Assembly (NCBI GenBank): GCA_023430045.1
Contig: JAEZCF010000105.1
Span: forward strand, 1 to 36,638
Length of the DNA stretch: 36,638 bases
Direction: 5' to 3'
Source of the DNA: Pseudomonadota bacterium
Lineage (GTDB): Bacteria > Pseudomonadota > Gammaproteobacteria > Xanthomonadales > Xanthomonadaceae
Position numbers and translations under genes: made by a program. Under the pieces are notes generated by a model, which saw only the letters and a program-made list of their open reading frames with translations, had not been told where the DNA came from and searched no databases. Positions within the stretch are counted from its first letter, which is position 1; each line of letters begins with the position of its first letter. Shown here piece by piece: positions 24,865 through 33,114 of the stretch.

Positions 24865-24888
24865 GTAGAGCCGACCCATGGTCGGCTG
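24865..24888 (+). repeat. SMAG element
   Basis: Canonical GTAG head and AGCCGACC-CAT-GGTCGGCT hairpin, 17 bases after the arsC-like stop. Confidence 0.85.
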
Positions 24889-24917
24889 ATGGGCTGGCTG
24901 ATGGGTTGGCCGGGCAC

Positions 24918-24940
24918 GGTGACGACCAGCGGTCGTCACC
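24918..24940. repeat. Second copy of the GGTGACGACC palindrome
   Basis: GGTGACGACC-AGC-GGTCGTCACC: perfect 10-bp stem identical in both arms to the hairpin at 13299-13321, differing only in the 3-base loop (GTT there). It lies between two SMAG copies. Confidence 0.8.
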
Positions 24941-24988
24941 CACCATCAGGCTGCATCACCCAGCGCATTGGCACCGCGCGCATGCGCA

Positions 24989-25012
24989 GTAGAGCCGACC
25001 CATGGTCGGCTG
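24989..25012 (+). repeat. SMAG element
   Basis: Canonical GTAG-headed copy, 8 bases before the fumA stop codon region, between the convergent arsC-like gene and fumarase. Confidence 0.85.
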
Positions 25013-25019
25013 CTGACCG

Positions 25020-26537
25020 TCAGGCCACGACCACCGGAATGCCGGCAATGCGGGCCTGCCACTCGCGCGGACCGGTGGTATGCACCGACTCACCGGTCGA
25101 ATCCACCGCCACCGTCACCGGCATGTCCTGCACGGTGAACTCGTAGATCGCTTCCATGCCCAGGTCGGCGAAACCGACGACCTTCGCCGCCTTGATCGCC
25201 TTGGACACCAGGTAGGCCGAACCGCCCACGGCCATCAGGTAGGCCGACTTGTTGTCACGGATCGCTTCGATCGCCGCCGGACCGCGCTCGGCCTTGCCGA
25301 CCATGCCCAGCAGGCCGGTCTGCTCCAGCACCTGGCGGGTGAACTTGTCCATGCGCGTTGCGGTGGTCGGGCCCGCCGGACCCACCACTTCGTCACGCAC
25401 CGGATCGACCGGGCCGACGTAGTAGATGAAGCGGCCCTTCAGGTCCACCGGCAGCGGCTCGCCCTTGTTGAGCATGTCGACCATGCGCTTGTGCGCGGCA
25501 TCGCGGCCGGTCAGCAGCTTGCCGTTGAGCAGCAGGGTCTGGCCCGGCTTCCAGCTGGCCACCTCTTCCGGCGTGATCGTATCCAGGTCCACGCGGGTAC
25601 CCTTGGAGGCGTCATAGGTGATCTGCGGCCAGTCTTCCAGCGACGGCGGATCCAGCATCACCGGACCGCTGCCGTCCAGGGTGAAGTGCGCATGGCGGGT
25701 CGCCGCGCAGTTCGGAATCATCGCCACCGGCAGGTTGGCGGCATGGGTGGGGAAGTCCTTGACCTTGATGTCCAGCACCGTGGTCAGGCCGCCCAGCCCC
25801 TGTGCGCCGATACCCAGCGCGTTGACCTTGTCGTACAGCTCCAGGCGCAGTTCCTCGGCGCGGTTGGACGCACCACGGGCCTTGAGTTCGTTGATGTCGA
25901 TCGGCTCCATCAGCGATTCCTTGGCCAGCAGCATCGCCTTCTCTGCAGTGCCGCCAATGCCGATGCCGAGCATGCCCGGCGGGCACCAGCCGGCGCCCAT
26001 GGTCGGCACGGTCTTCAGCACCCAGTCCACGATCGAGTCGGACGGGTTGAGCATGGCGAACTTGCTCTTGGCTTCGGAGCCACCTCCCTTGGCGGCAACG
26101 ATGACATCGACCTTGTTGCCCGGCACGACCTTGACGTTGACCACGCCCGGTGTGTTGTCCTTTGTGTTGATGCGCTTGCCGGCCGGATCGGCCAGCACCG
26201 ACGCACGCAGCCTGTTGTCTGGATGGTTGTAGGCACGGCGCACGCCTTCGTTGGCCATGTCTTCCACGCCCATGGTGGCGTCATCCCAGCGCACGTCCAT
26301 TCCGATTTCCAGGAACACGGTGACGATGCCGGTGTCCTGGCAGATCGGCCGGTGACCCTCCGCGCACATCCGCGAGTTGATCAGGATCTGCGCCATCGCT
26401 TCCTTCGCCGCGGGCGACTCCTCGCGCTCATAAGCGGCGGCGAGGCTCTTGATGTAATCGACCGGGTGGTAATACGAGATGTACTGCAGCGCGTCGGCGA
26501 CAGACTGGATGAAATCTTCCTGCTTGATCGATGTCAC
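25020..26537 (-). CDS. fumA: Fumarate hydratase class I (Fe-S)
   Basis: A 505-residue class I fumarase carrying a [4Fe-4S] cluster. The three cluster cysteines are visible: Cys66 in HRPICQDTG, Cys185 in GAGWCPPGMLGIGIGG and Cys277 in IPNCAATRH; the spacings (119 and 92) are close to those of E. coli FumA (119 and 94). The GTG start at 26537 gives MTSIKQEDFIQSVADALQYISYYHPVDY, the usual xanthomonad N-terminus; the open frame to 26747 is rejected. Class I fumarases are oxygen- and iron-sensitive, so this enzyme likely works alongside the iron-free FumC at 3468, which has no sequence relation. Convergent with the arsC-like gene; divergent from the ABC exporter across 245 bases. Fumarase identity is sure; I use fumA as a generic symbol. 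Confidence 0.95.
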   Translation of the reverse strand: MTSIKQEDFIQSVADALQYISYYHPVDYIKSLAAAYEREESPAAKEAMAQILINSRMCAEGHRPICQDTGIVTVFLEIGMDVRWDDATMGVEDMANEGVRRAYNHPDNRLRASVLADPAGKRINTKDNTPGVVNVKVVPGNKVDVIVAAKGGGSEAKSKFAMLNPSDSIVDWVLKTVPTMGAGWCPPGMLGIGIGGTAEKAMLLAKESLMEPIDINELKARGASNRAEELRLELYDKVNALGIGAQGLGGLTTVLDIKVKDFPTHAANLPVAMIPNCAATRHAHFTLDGSGPVMLDPPSLEDWPQITYDASKGTRVDLDTITPEEVASWKPGQTLLLNGKLLTGRDAAHKRMVDMLNKGEPLPVDLKGRFIYYVGPVDPVRDEVVGPAGPTTATRMDKFTRQVLEQTGLLGMVGKAERGPAAIEAIRDNKSAYLMAVGGSAYLVSKAIKAAKVVGFADLGMEAIYEFTVQDMPVTVAVDSTGESVHTTGPREWQARIAGIPVVVA

Positions 26538-26782
26538 GGCTTGCTCGCTTGCTTGGGGCTGGCGGGGGTAATCCGTCCATTTTACCCCGTCCACGCGGAG
26601 GCGGGCTCTACCCCGCCGAGAGCCCGTACGTGGTCCTGCCAACCTGCGGTTGATCTGCTCCACGCCGGCCTGAAACGTCCGCGCCCGCTGCCGCGCCCTG
26701 GATGCCATGAGCCCCGACACCGGCATGCACGCCCCTACGTCCGTCACCCGTCATTGCACGGCGGACGTTGCACAATGCACGC

Positions 26783-28639
26783 ATGCCAGACTCCCCCTCT
26801 TCCGCACGCCCCAGCCTGCGCCAGCGTTTCAGCGCTATGCGCAACCTGCCGCCCTTCCTGCGCCAGGTCTGGCAGACCAGCCCCCTGCTGGCCAGCGCCA
26901 GCCTGGGCCTGCGCCTCATCCGCGCGCTGTTGCCGGTGGCGATGCTGTACGTCGGCAAGCTGATCATCGACGCAGCCATCCAGCTCAGCCAGCACGATGC
27001 CGGTTTCCCCCCGTTCGGGGATGCGCTGGCCAGCGGCCTGCTCAACCCGCTGCTGGTGCTGTTGGCACTGGAGTTCGGACTGGCGATCGGCTCGGACCTG
27101 ATCGGCCGGGTGGTCAGCTACGCCGACTCGCTGCTGTCCGAACTGTTCACCAACGCCACCAGCGTGCGGCTGATGGAACACGCCGCATCGCTGGATCTGG
27201 AAGACTTCGAGGATCCCGAACTGCAGGACCGCCTGGACCGCGCGCGCCGGCAGACGATGGGCCGCATGAACCTGATGAGCCAGCTGTTCGGGCAGGTGCA
27301 GGATGCCATCACCGTGGCCAGCCTTGCGGTCGGCCTGCTGGTCTACGCGCCCTGGCTGATCGTATTGCTGGCACTTGCGCTGGTGCCGGCCTTCATCGGC
27401 GAATCGCATTTCAACGCGGCCGGGTACAGCCTCAACTTCCAGTGGACACCCGAACGCCGGCAGCTGGATTACCTGCGCCAGGTCGGTGCCAGCGTGGAAA
27501 CCGCCAAGGAGGTGAAGATCTTCAACCTCCACCGCTTCCTCATCGAACGCTACAAACTGCTGGCCGATCGGTTCTTCCACGCCAACCGCGCGCTGGCGCG
27601 CAAGCGTGCGTTCTGGGGCACTCTGCTGGCGGCCTTGGGCACGCTGGGCTATTACACCGCATACGCCTACATCGCCTGGCGGACCGTGCGCGGGGATTTC
27701 ACCATCGGCGACCTGACATTCCTGGCCGGCAGTTTCCTGCGCCTGCGCCAGCTGCTGGAAGGCCTGCTGATCGGCTTTTCGCAGGTCGCCAGCCAGGCGC
27801 TGTATCTGGACGATCTGTTTTCGTTCTTCCAGATCCAGCCGGAAATCCATACCCGCGCCGACGCGGTCCCGGTACCGCGCCCGATCGTGCGCGGCTTTGT
27901 CTTCGATAACGTCGGCTTCCGTTATCCGGATGCCGAAAAATGGGCGGTGCGGCATCTGGATTTCGAACTGCAGGCCGGCGAAGTGCTGGCACTGGTCGGC
28001 GAGAACGGTGCGGGCAAGACGACCCTGGTGAAACTGCTGGCGCGCCTGTACGACCCGGATGAAGGCCGGATCCTGCTCGATGGACGTGACCTGCGCGACT
28101 ACGACCTGGACGACCTGCGGGCGAACATGGGCGTGATCTTCCAGGACTTCGTGCGATACAACCTGACCGCGGGCGAAAACATCGGCGTCGGCCAGGTCGA
28201 CGCGATCGACGACCAGCCACGCATCCGCGACGCCGCACGCCGGGGCATGGCCGAAGAAGTGATCGAGGGGCTGCCCGGTGGCTACCAGCAGGTGATCGGG
28301 CGGCGCTTCAAGCATGGCGTGGATCTGTCCGGCGGCCAGTGGCAGAAGATCGCCATCGCCCGCGCATACATGCGCCACGCCCAGGTGATGATCCTGGACG
28401 AGCCGACCGCCGCGCTCGATGCGCGCGCCGAATTCGAGGTATTCCAGCGTTTCCGCGAACTCTCCGAACAACGCACGGCGGTGCTGATCTCGCATCGCTT
28501 CTCGTCTGTCCGCATGGCCGACCGCATCCTGGTGCTGGCCGACGGCCGCATCGAGGCCAGCGGCAGCCACGCCGAGCTGATGACACAGGGCGGGCGCTAT
28601 GCGGAGCTGTTCGAACTGCAGGCCGCCGGCTACCGCTGA
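26783..28639 (+). CDS. ABC transporter, fused membrane and ATPase domains
   Basis: A 618-residue half-transporter of the ABC exporter type, acting as a homodimer or heterodimer in the inner membrane. Membrane helices cover about residues 33-340; the ATPase has Walker A GENGAGKTT (406-414), Q-loop VIFQDF, signature LSGGQWQKIAIARA (515-528), Walker B VMILDEPTAALD (535-546) and the H-loop LISHRF. The substrate is unknown; the fold is that of MsbA/multidrug/lipid exporters. The ATG at 26783 is preferred; a TTG at 26768 adds five residues. It stands alone: the next gene (fpr) begins after a long palindrome that probably ends this transcript. Confidence 0.92.
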   Translation: MPDSPSSARPSLRQRFSAMRNLPPFLRQVWQTSPLLASASLGLRLIRALLPVAMLYVGKLIIDAAIQLSQHDAGFPPFGDALASGLLNPLLVLLALEFGLAIGSDLIGRVVSYADSLLSELFTNATSVRLMEHAASLDLEDFEDPELQDRLDRARRQTMGRMNLMSQLFGQVQDAITVASLAVGLLVYAPWLIVLLALALVPAFIGESHFNAAGYSLNFQWTPERRQLDYLRQVGASVETAKEVKIFNLHRFLIERYKLLADRFFHANRALARKRAFWGTLLAALGTLGYYTAYAYIAWRTVRGDFTIGDLTFLAGSFLRLRQLLEGLLIGFSQVASQALYLDDLFSFFQIQPEIHTRADAVPVPRPIVRGFVFDNVGFRYPDAEKWAVRHLDFELQAGEVLALVGENGAGKTTLVKLLARLYDPDEGRILLDGRDLRDYDLDDLRANMGVIFQDFVRYNLTAGENIGVGQVDAIDDQPRIRDAARRGMAEEVIEGLPGGYQQVIGRRFKHGVDLSGGQWQKIAIARAYMRHAQVMILDEPTAALDARAEFEVFQRFRELSEQRTAVLISHRFSSVRMADRILVLADGRIEASGSHAELMTQGGRYAELFELQAAGYR

Positions 28640-28644
28640 AAAAT

Positions 28645-28688
28645 GGGGGACGGAGGAAGTTAATTGCAATTAACCTCCTCCGTCCCCC
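28645..28688. repeat. 44-bp palindrome upstream of fpr (copy A)
   Basis: Two 22-base arms with no loop and a single mismatch, starting GGGGGACGGAGGA and ending TCCTCCGTCCCCC, with TTAATTG/CAATTAA at the centre. It lies 6 bases after the ABC transporter stop and before fpr. Copy B (29538-29585) shares the outer arm. Confidence 0.85.
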
Positions 28689-28692
28689 TCCA

Positions 28693-28709
28693 ATGAGAAC
28701 TCATCTCAT
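28693..28709 (+). promoter_or_regulatory. Fur-like inverted repeat in the fpr promoter
   Basis: ATGAGA-ACTCA-TCTCAT, a 6-5-6 inverted repeat (17 bp). With flanks it reads AATGAGAACTCATCTCATC, matching a typical Fur box (AATGAGAATCATTCTCATT) at 14 of 19 positions by my count, with the mismatches mainly in the centre. A possible -10 TAGAAT is at 28716-28721. Iron control of fpr is inferred; fpr homologues in other bacteria are linked to iron or redox regulation. Confidence 0.4.
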
Positions 28710-28755
28710 CTAGGGTAGAATGTGGGGCGACGACTCCCAACGAATCCCCCGCCCC

Positions 28756-29535
28756 ATGTCCTCTGCTTTCGGCGCCGAGACGGTGCTTGAGGTCCGCCAC
28801 TGGACCGACGCCTACTTCAGCTTCACTCTCACCCGCGACAGCGGTTTCCGCTTCGAGAACGGCCAGTTCGTGATGATCGGCCTGGAAACCGAGGCGCGGC
28901 CGCTGCTGCGCGCGTACTCCATCGCCAGCGCGAACTGGGAAGAGAACCTGGAGTTCTTCAGCATCAAGGTGCAGGATGGCCCGCTGACCTCGCGCCTGCA
29001 GCACATCAAGCCGGGCGACAAGGTGCTGGTCGGCAAGAAGCCCACCGGTACGCTGCTGATCAGCGACCTGCATCCCGGCCGTCACCTGTACCTGCTGGGT
29101 ACCGGCACCGGCCTGGCACCTTGGCTGTCGGTGATCAAGGACCCGGAAACCTACGAACGCTTCGACAAGGTGATCCTCACCCACGGCGTGCGTTACGAAA
29201 AGGACCTCGCCTACCGCGATTATTTCGAGAAGGAACTGCGCGAGCACGAGTTCCTCGGTGACATGATCGGCGACAAGCTGCTGTATTACCCGGCGGTAAC
29301 CCGCGAACCGTTCGCCAACCAGGGCCGCCTGACCTCACTGCTGGAAAGTGGCGAGATGCAGCGCACACTGGGGCTGCCCGAACTGAGCCCGGAGAACGAC
29401 CGCGCGATGATCTGCGGCAGCCCGCAGATGCTGGCCGACCTGCGCACGGTGCTGGATGCCCGTGGCTTCCAGGTCTCCCCGCGCATCGGCCAGCCCGGCC
29501 ACTACGTCTTCGAACGCGCCTTCGTCGAGAAGTAA
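28756..29535 (+). CDS. fpr: Ferredoxin-NADP+ reductase
   Basis: A 259-residue FAD-containing enzyme moving electrons between NADPH and ferredoxin or flavodoxin. The FAD motif RAYSIAS is at residues 52-58, the NADP-binding GTGTGLAPWLSVI at about 115-127, and a C-terminal FERAFVEK typical of bacterial Fpr with the FAD-stacking end. The start MSSAFGAETVLEV is preferred over the frame from 28720. The gene is alone on its transcript: palindrome A lies on the upstream side and palindrome B, followed by TTTTT, on the downstream side. A Fur-like site and a possible -10 (TAGAAT) are in the 110-base upstream region. Redox role is firm; regulation inferred. Confidence 0.95.
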   Translation: MSSAFGAETVLEVRHWTDAYFSFTLTRDSGFRFENGQFVMIGLETEARPLLRAYSIASANWEENLEFFSIKVQDGPLTSRLQHIKPGDKVLVGKKPTGTLLISDLHPGRHLYLLGTGTGLAPWLSVIKDPETYERFDKVILTHGVRYEKDLAYRDYFEKELREHEFLGDMIGDKLLYYPAVTREPFANQGRLTSLLESGEMQRTLGLPELSPENDRAMICGSPQMLADLRTVLDARGFQVSPRIGQPGHYVFERAFVEK

Positions 29536-29537
29536 AG

Positions 29538-29588
29538 AAGGGGGACGGAGGAGGTTAATTTCAAATAACCTCCTCCGTCCCCCTTTTT
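29538..29588 (+). terminator. Palindrome copy B and terminator after fpr
   Basis: Perfect 20-bp stem (outer part AAGGGGGACGGAGG, inner GAGGTTA) with an 8-base loop ATTTCAAA, followed by CCTTTTT, so it can work as a rho-independent terminator for fpr. The arms match copy A (28645-28688) almost exactly; the central part differs. Repeat and terminator both seen. Confidence 0.8.
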
Positions 29589-29666
29589 GTGCATGCCTTT
29601 CGACACAAGCCGGAGGCGGCGGACACGGGTTAGGCTCGGGGACTTGTCTTTGTGGAGTACCTTGCC

Positions 29667-31850
29667 TTGACCACCCGCCTTGCCCTTGCCGTGGCCATGA
29701 CCCTCGGCCTTGCCCTGCCTGCCTATTCGGCCAGCGCCGCCGCCCCGGCTGCTGCCGCCAACGCCCAGCAGGCCAATCCGTTCTTCGCTGACAGCCCGCT
29801 GCCGCTGCACTTCCCGCAGTTCGACAGGATCAAGGACAGCGATTTCGCCCCCGCCTTCGACGCTGGCATGGCCCAGCAGCTGAAGGAAGTGGACGCCATC
29901 GCCAACAACAAGGCCAAGCCGACCTTCGAAAACACCCTCATCGCGCTCGAAAAGAGCGGCGAGGTGCTGGACCGGGCCACCACCGTGTTCTTCTCGCTGG
30001 TGGGCGCCGATACCAACGATACCCGCAAGAAACTGCAGGCCGATTATTCGGCCCGGTTCGCCGCGCACAGCGATGCGATCGCGCTGAACGGCAAGCTGTT
30101 CGCGCGCATCCAGGCACTGTATGACAGCCGGGACACGCTGGGCCTGGATGCCGAAGGCGTGCGACTGGTCGAGAAGTACTACGAAAACTATGTCCGCGCT
30201 GGCGCCAGGCTGTCCGAGGCAGACAAGGCCAAGCTGAAGGAAATGAACGCTGAGCTGGCCAACCTGGGCACGAAATTCAGCCAGAACGTGCTGGCCGAAG
30301 TGAACGCCTCGGCGATCACCGTGGACGACGTCAAGGAGCTCGACGGCCTGTCCCAGGAACAGATTTCCGCCGCCGCCGAAGCCGCCAAGGCACGTGGCCT
30401 GGACGGCAAGTATGTGATCACCCTACTCAACACCACCGGCCAGCCACCGCTGACCAACCTGGCCAACCGCGCGCTGCGCCAGAAGATCCACGAGGCGTCC
30501 ATCACCCGTGGCAGCCGTGGCGGTGAGTACGACAACACCGCGCTGGTCTCGCGCATCATGCAGCTGCGCGCGGACAAGGCCCGCTTGATGGGCTTCAAGA
30601 ATTTCGCCGCCTACAACCTGACCAACCAGACCGCCAAGACCCCCGAAGCGGTCAACGCGATGCTCGGCCAGCTGGCCCCGGCCGCCGTGGCCAATGCCAA
30701 GCGCGAAGCGGCCGACCTGCAGGCGATGATCGACCAGGAACAGAAGGCGGCTGGCAAGCCGACCTTCAAGCTGGAAGCGTGGGACTGGGCGTTCTACAGC
30801 GAGAAGGTGCGCCAGGCGAAGTACGATTTCGACGAATCCCAGCTCAAGCCGTACTTCGAAATGAAGAACGTGCTGGAAAACGGCGTGTTCCATGCCGCCG
30901 GCCTGGAGTTCGGCCTGACCTTCAAGCAGCGCACCGACCTGCCGGTCTACCACGACGACGTCACTGTGTATGACGTGTTCGATGCCGATGGCAGCCAGCT
31001 GGCGATCTTCATCTTCGACCCCTACGCACGCGCCTCCAAGCGTGGTGGCGCATGGATGAATTCCTATGTTTCGCAGTCGGAGCTGACCGGCTTCAAGCCG
31101 GTGGTGGCTAATCATCTCAACATTCCGAAGCCGCCGGCCGGCAAGCCGACGCTGCTGACCTGGGATGAAGTGACCACCACCTTCCACGAATTCGGCCATG
31201 CCCTGCACGGCATGTTCTCGAACGTGAAGTACCCGTACTTCTCCGGCACCTCGGTACCGCGCGATTTCGTCGAGTTCCCCTCGCAGGTCAACGAAATGTG
31301 GGCCGACAATCCGGTCATCCTGAAGAACTACGCCAAGCATTACCAGAACGGTTCGGCGATGCCGCAGGCACTGCTGGACAAGGTGGTGGCCGCCGCCAAG
31401 TTCAACCAGGGTTTCGCCACGACCGAGTACCTGGGCGCGGCGATGCTTGACCAGCGCTGGCACCAGATCGGCCCGGACCAGGTGCCGGCCGCCAAGGATG
31501 TGATGAAGTTCGAAGCCGAAGCACTGGCCAAGGACGGCATCTTCTACGCGCCGGTCCCGCCGCGTTACCGCACCCCGTACTTCAGCCACATCATGGGCGG
31601 CTACTCGGCCGGTTACTACGCCTACATCTGGTCTGAAGTGCTGGACGCCAACACGCAGAAGTGGTTCAACGAGAACGGCGGACTGAGCCGCAGCAACGGC
31701 GATCACTTCCGCAAGACCCTGCTGTCGCGCGGTGGCAGTGTGGACGCGATGCAGCTGTTCCGTGATTTCGCCGGCCATGAGCCGCAGATCGAACCGTTGC
31801 TGGAGAAGCGCGGCCTGACCAACACCGGCAGCCAGACGCCGGGCAAGTAA
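29667..31850 (+). CDS. dcp: Peptidyl-dipeptidase Dcp-like M3 metallopeptidase
   Basis: A 727-residue exported M3 zinc peptidase removing dipeptides from peptide C-termini. The signal peptide (TRLALAVAMTLGLALPAYSASA) is at the start, which fits a periplasmic enzyme rather than the cytosolic E. coli OpdA. Zinc motif HEFGH lies at about residues 507-511 (FHEFGHALHGMFS), with the third ligand in DFVEFPSQVNEMW and HIMGGYSAGYYAYIW near the end. I choose the TTG at 29667 because GGAG sits 9 bases before it; the GTG at 29652 would put this site at its own start. Terminates at a clear hairpin at 31865. Nothing odd otherwise; the exact substrates are unknown. Confidence 0.92.
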   Translation: MTTRLALAVAMTLGLALPAYSASAAAPAAAANAQQANPFFADSPLPLHFPQFDRIKDSDFAPAFDAGMAQQLKEVDAIANNKAKPTFENTLIALEKSGEVLDRATTVFFSLVGADTNDTRKKLQADYSARFAAHSDAIALNGKLFARIQALYDSRDTLGLDAEGVRLVEKYYENYVRAGARLSEADKAKLKEMNAELANLGTKFSQNVLAEVNASAITVDDVKELDGLSQEQISAAAEAAKARGLDGKYVITLLNTTGQPPLTNLANRALRQKIHEASITRGSRGGEYDNTALVSRIMQLRADKARLMGFKNFAAYNLTNQTAKTPEAVNAMLGQLAPAAVANAKREAADLQAMIDQEQKAAGKPTFKLEAWDWAFYSEKVRQAKYDFDESQLKPYFEMKNVLENGVFHAAGLEFGLTFKQRTDLPVYHDDVTVYDVFDADGSQLAIFIFDPYARASKRGGAWMNSYVSQSELTGFKPVVANHLNIPKPPAGKPTLLTWDEVTTTFHEFGHALHGMFSNVKYPYFSGTSVPRDFVEFPSQVNEMWADNPVILKNYAKHYQNGSAMPQALLDKVVAAAKFNQGFATTEYLGAAMLDQRWHQIGPDQVPAAKDVMKFEAEALAKDGIFYAPVPPRYRTPYFSHIMGGYSAGYYAYIWSEVLDANTQKWFNENGGLSRSNGDHFRKTLLSRGGSVDAMQLFRDFAGHEPQIEPLLEKRGLTNTGSQTPGK

Positions 31851-31864
31851 CAGGAAGCAAGACG

Positions 31865-31893
31865 AGCCGCCCGGGAAACCAGGCGGCTTTTTC
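31865..31893 (+). terminator. Rho-independent terminator after dcp
   Basis: Stem AGCCGCC / GGCGGCT with inner CGGGAAACCA, then TTTTTC. It is 14 bases past the dcp stop and would end the dcp transcript before the convergent cfa gene. Confidence 0.8.
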
Positions 31894-31933
31894 GTGCGGG
31901 ATCGCTTTGCGTGGTGTCCGGCTCTGCGTGGTT

Positions 31934-31955
31934 GCTGGCCAGCGGCCGGCACTAC
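31934..31955 (-). repeat. SMAG element, GCCGGCC subtype, inverted
   Basis: Minus-strand GTAG head with TGCCGGCC / GGCCAGC arms around GCT and one mismatch, between the convergent dcp and cfa genes. Same subtype as the copy at 14060. Confidence 0.65.
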
Positions 31956-31981
31956 CTGAGCTGTTGGAACCCTGCCCGACG

Positions 31982-33100
31982 CTACCGTGGCGCGACATAC
32001 CCGCTGGGCACGCCTTCGGGCGACAGCACCAGTTGCCAGAGCTGCGCATGCCGGCAGCGGAACGTCGCCATGGAGCCTGCCAGATAGAAGCGCCACATGC
32101 GCCGGAAGCGTTCGTCGTAACGCCGTTCGTCCAGCCGTGGCCAGGCTGCTTCCACGTTCGCCCGCCATGCCTGCAGCGTGCGGTCGTAATCGGTACCGAA
32201 GCTGTGCCAGTCCTCCAGCACGAACAGGCCTTCGAAGGCCTGTGTGATCTGCGCGGCGGACGGCAACATCGAATTGGGGAAGATGTAGCGCGCGATCCAC
32301 GGGTCAGTGCGGTGCCGCGACACGTTGGTTCCGATGCTGTGCAGCAGCAGCAGGCCCTGCGGCGCCAGGCAGCGGCGCGCCACCTCGAAGAAACTGCGGT
32401 AGTTCTTGTCACCGACGTGCTCGAACATGCCGATGGAAAACACCGCGTCGAACGTCTCGTCCAGCTCGCGGTAATCCTGCAGGCGGATCTCCACGGGCAG
32501 CCCTTCGCACAGCTCGCGCGCAAAGGCGGCCTGTTCGGCTGAAATGGTCACGCCCACGCCGCTGACGCCGTAGCGCTCGGCGGCGAACTTCAGTGCCTCG
32601 CCCCAGCCACAGCCGATGTCGAGCACCCGCTGGCCAGGACGCAATCCCAGTTTTCGGCACACAAGGTCGAGCTTTGTTTCCTGCGCCGCATCCAGATCCT
32701 GCGCATCGCGCCAATAGGCGCAGCTGTAGACCAGGCGCCGGCCGAGCATCGCCTGGTACAGGTCGTTGCCAAGATCATAATGACGGCGACCGACCTCCAG
32801 ACTGCGCTCCCGCGACTGCAGGTTCAGCAGTCGCGCACGCACGCCGTCGGCCAGTTCGCGCCAGCCATGCACCCGCTCGTCCAGGTGCGCCTGCATCAGG
32901 CACAGCAGGAACGCGTCCAGTTCACACGCGTCCCACCAGCCCTCCATGTAGCTTTCGCCCAGCCCCAGCGATCCTTCCGCCATCACCCGCGCGAAGAAGC
33001 GCGGGTCATGCACCTGGATATCCTGCGCGCGCGAGCCGCCAACGGCGACACCGGCTTCGTGCAACAACGCGGTTACCCGTGCCTGCAGCGCCGCCTCCAC
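31982..33100 (-). CDS. cfa: Cyclopropane-fatty-acyl-phospholipid synthase
   Basis: A 372-residue SAM-dependent methyltransferase that converts unsaturated phospholipid acyl chains into cyclopropane chains at the membrane. The SAM loop VLDIGCGWGEALKFAAERYG is at about residues 160-179, with GVTISAEQAAFAREL following and the active region RLQDYRELDETFDAVFSIGMFEHVG; the N-terminal lipid-binding part (MAEGSLGLGESYMEGWWD) is also typical. E. coli Cfa is 382 residues. The GTG start has GGAGGAAA 9 bases upstream, overlapping the preceding gene's stop region, so it is translated as part of that transcript. Its partner genes are a lipoprotein and a small GNAT protein. Confidence 0.94.
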   Translation of the reverse strand: MEAALQARVTALLHEAGVAVGGSRAQDIQVHDPRFFARVMAEGSLGLGESYMEGWWDACELDAFLLCLMQAHLDERVHGWRELADGVRARLLNLQSRERSLEVGRRHYDLGNDLYQAMLGRRLVYSCAYWRDAQDLDAAQETKLDLVCRKLGLRPGQRVLDIGCGWGEALKFAAERYGVSGVGVTISAEQAAFARELCEGLPVEIRLQDYRELDETFDAVFSIGMFEHVGDKNYRSFFEVARRCLAPQGLLLLHSIGTNVSRHRTDPWIARYIFPNSMLPSAAQITQAFEGLFVLEDWHSFGTDYDRTLQAWRANVEAAWPRLDERRYDERFRRMWRFYLAGSMATFRCRHAQLWQLVLSPEGVPSGYVAPR

Positions 33101-33114
33101 GCCCGTTTCCTCCG

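Noticed and set aside
26598..26617. Additional SMAG copy in the fumA upstream region
   Set aside because: It has a CTAC head and GCGGG/CCCGC arms, but the arms flank the head instead of following it, so it is too degenerate to call.
25080..26963. 627-codon plus-strand frame over fumA
   Set aside because: Antisense shadow of the class I fumarase.
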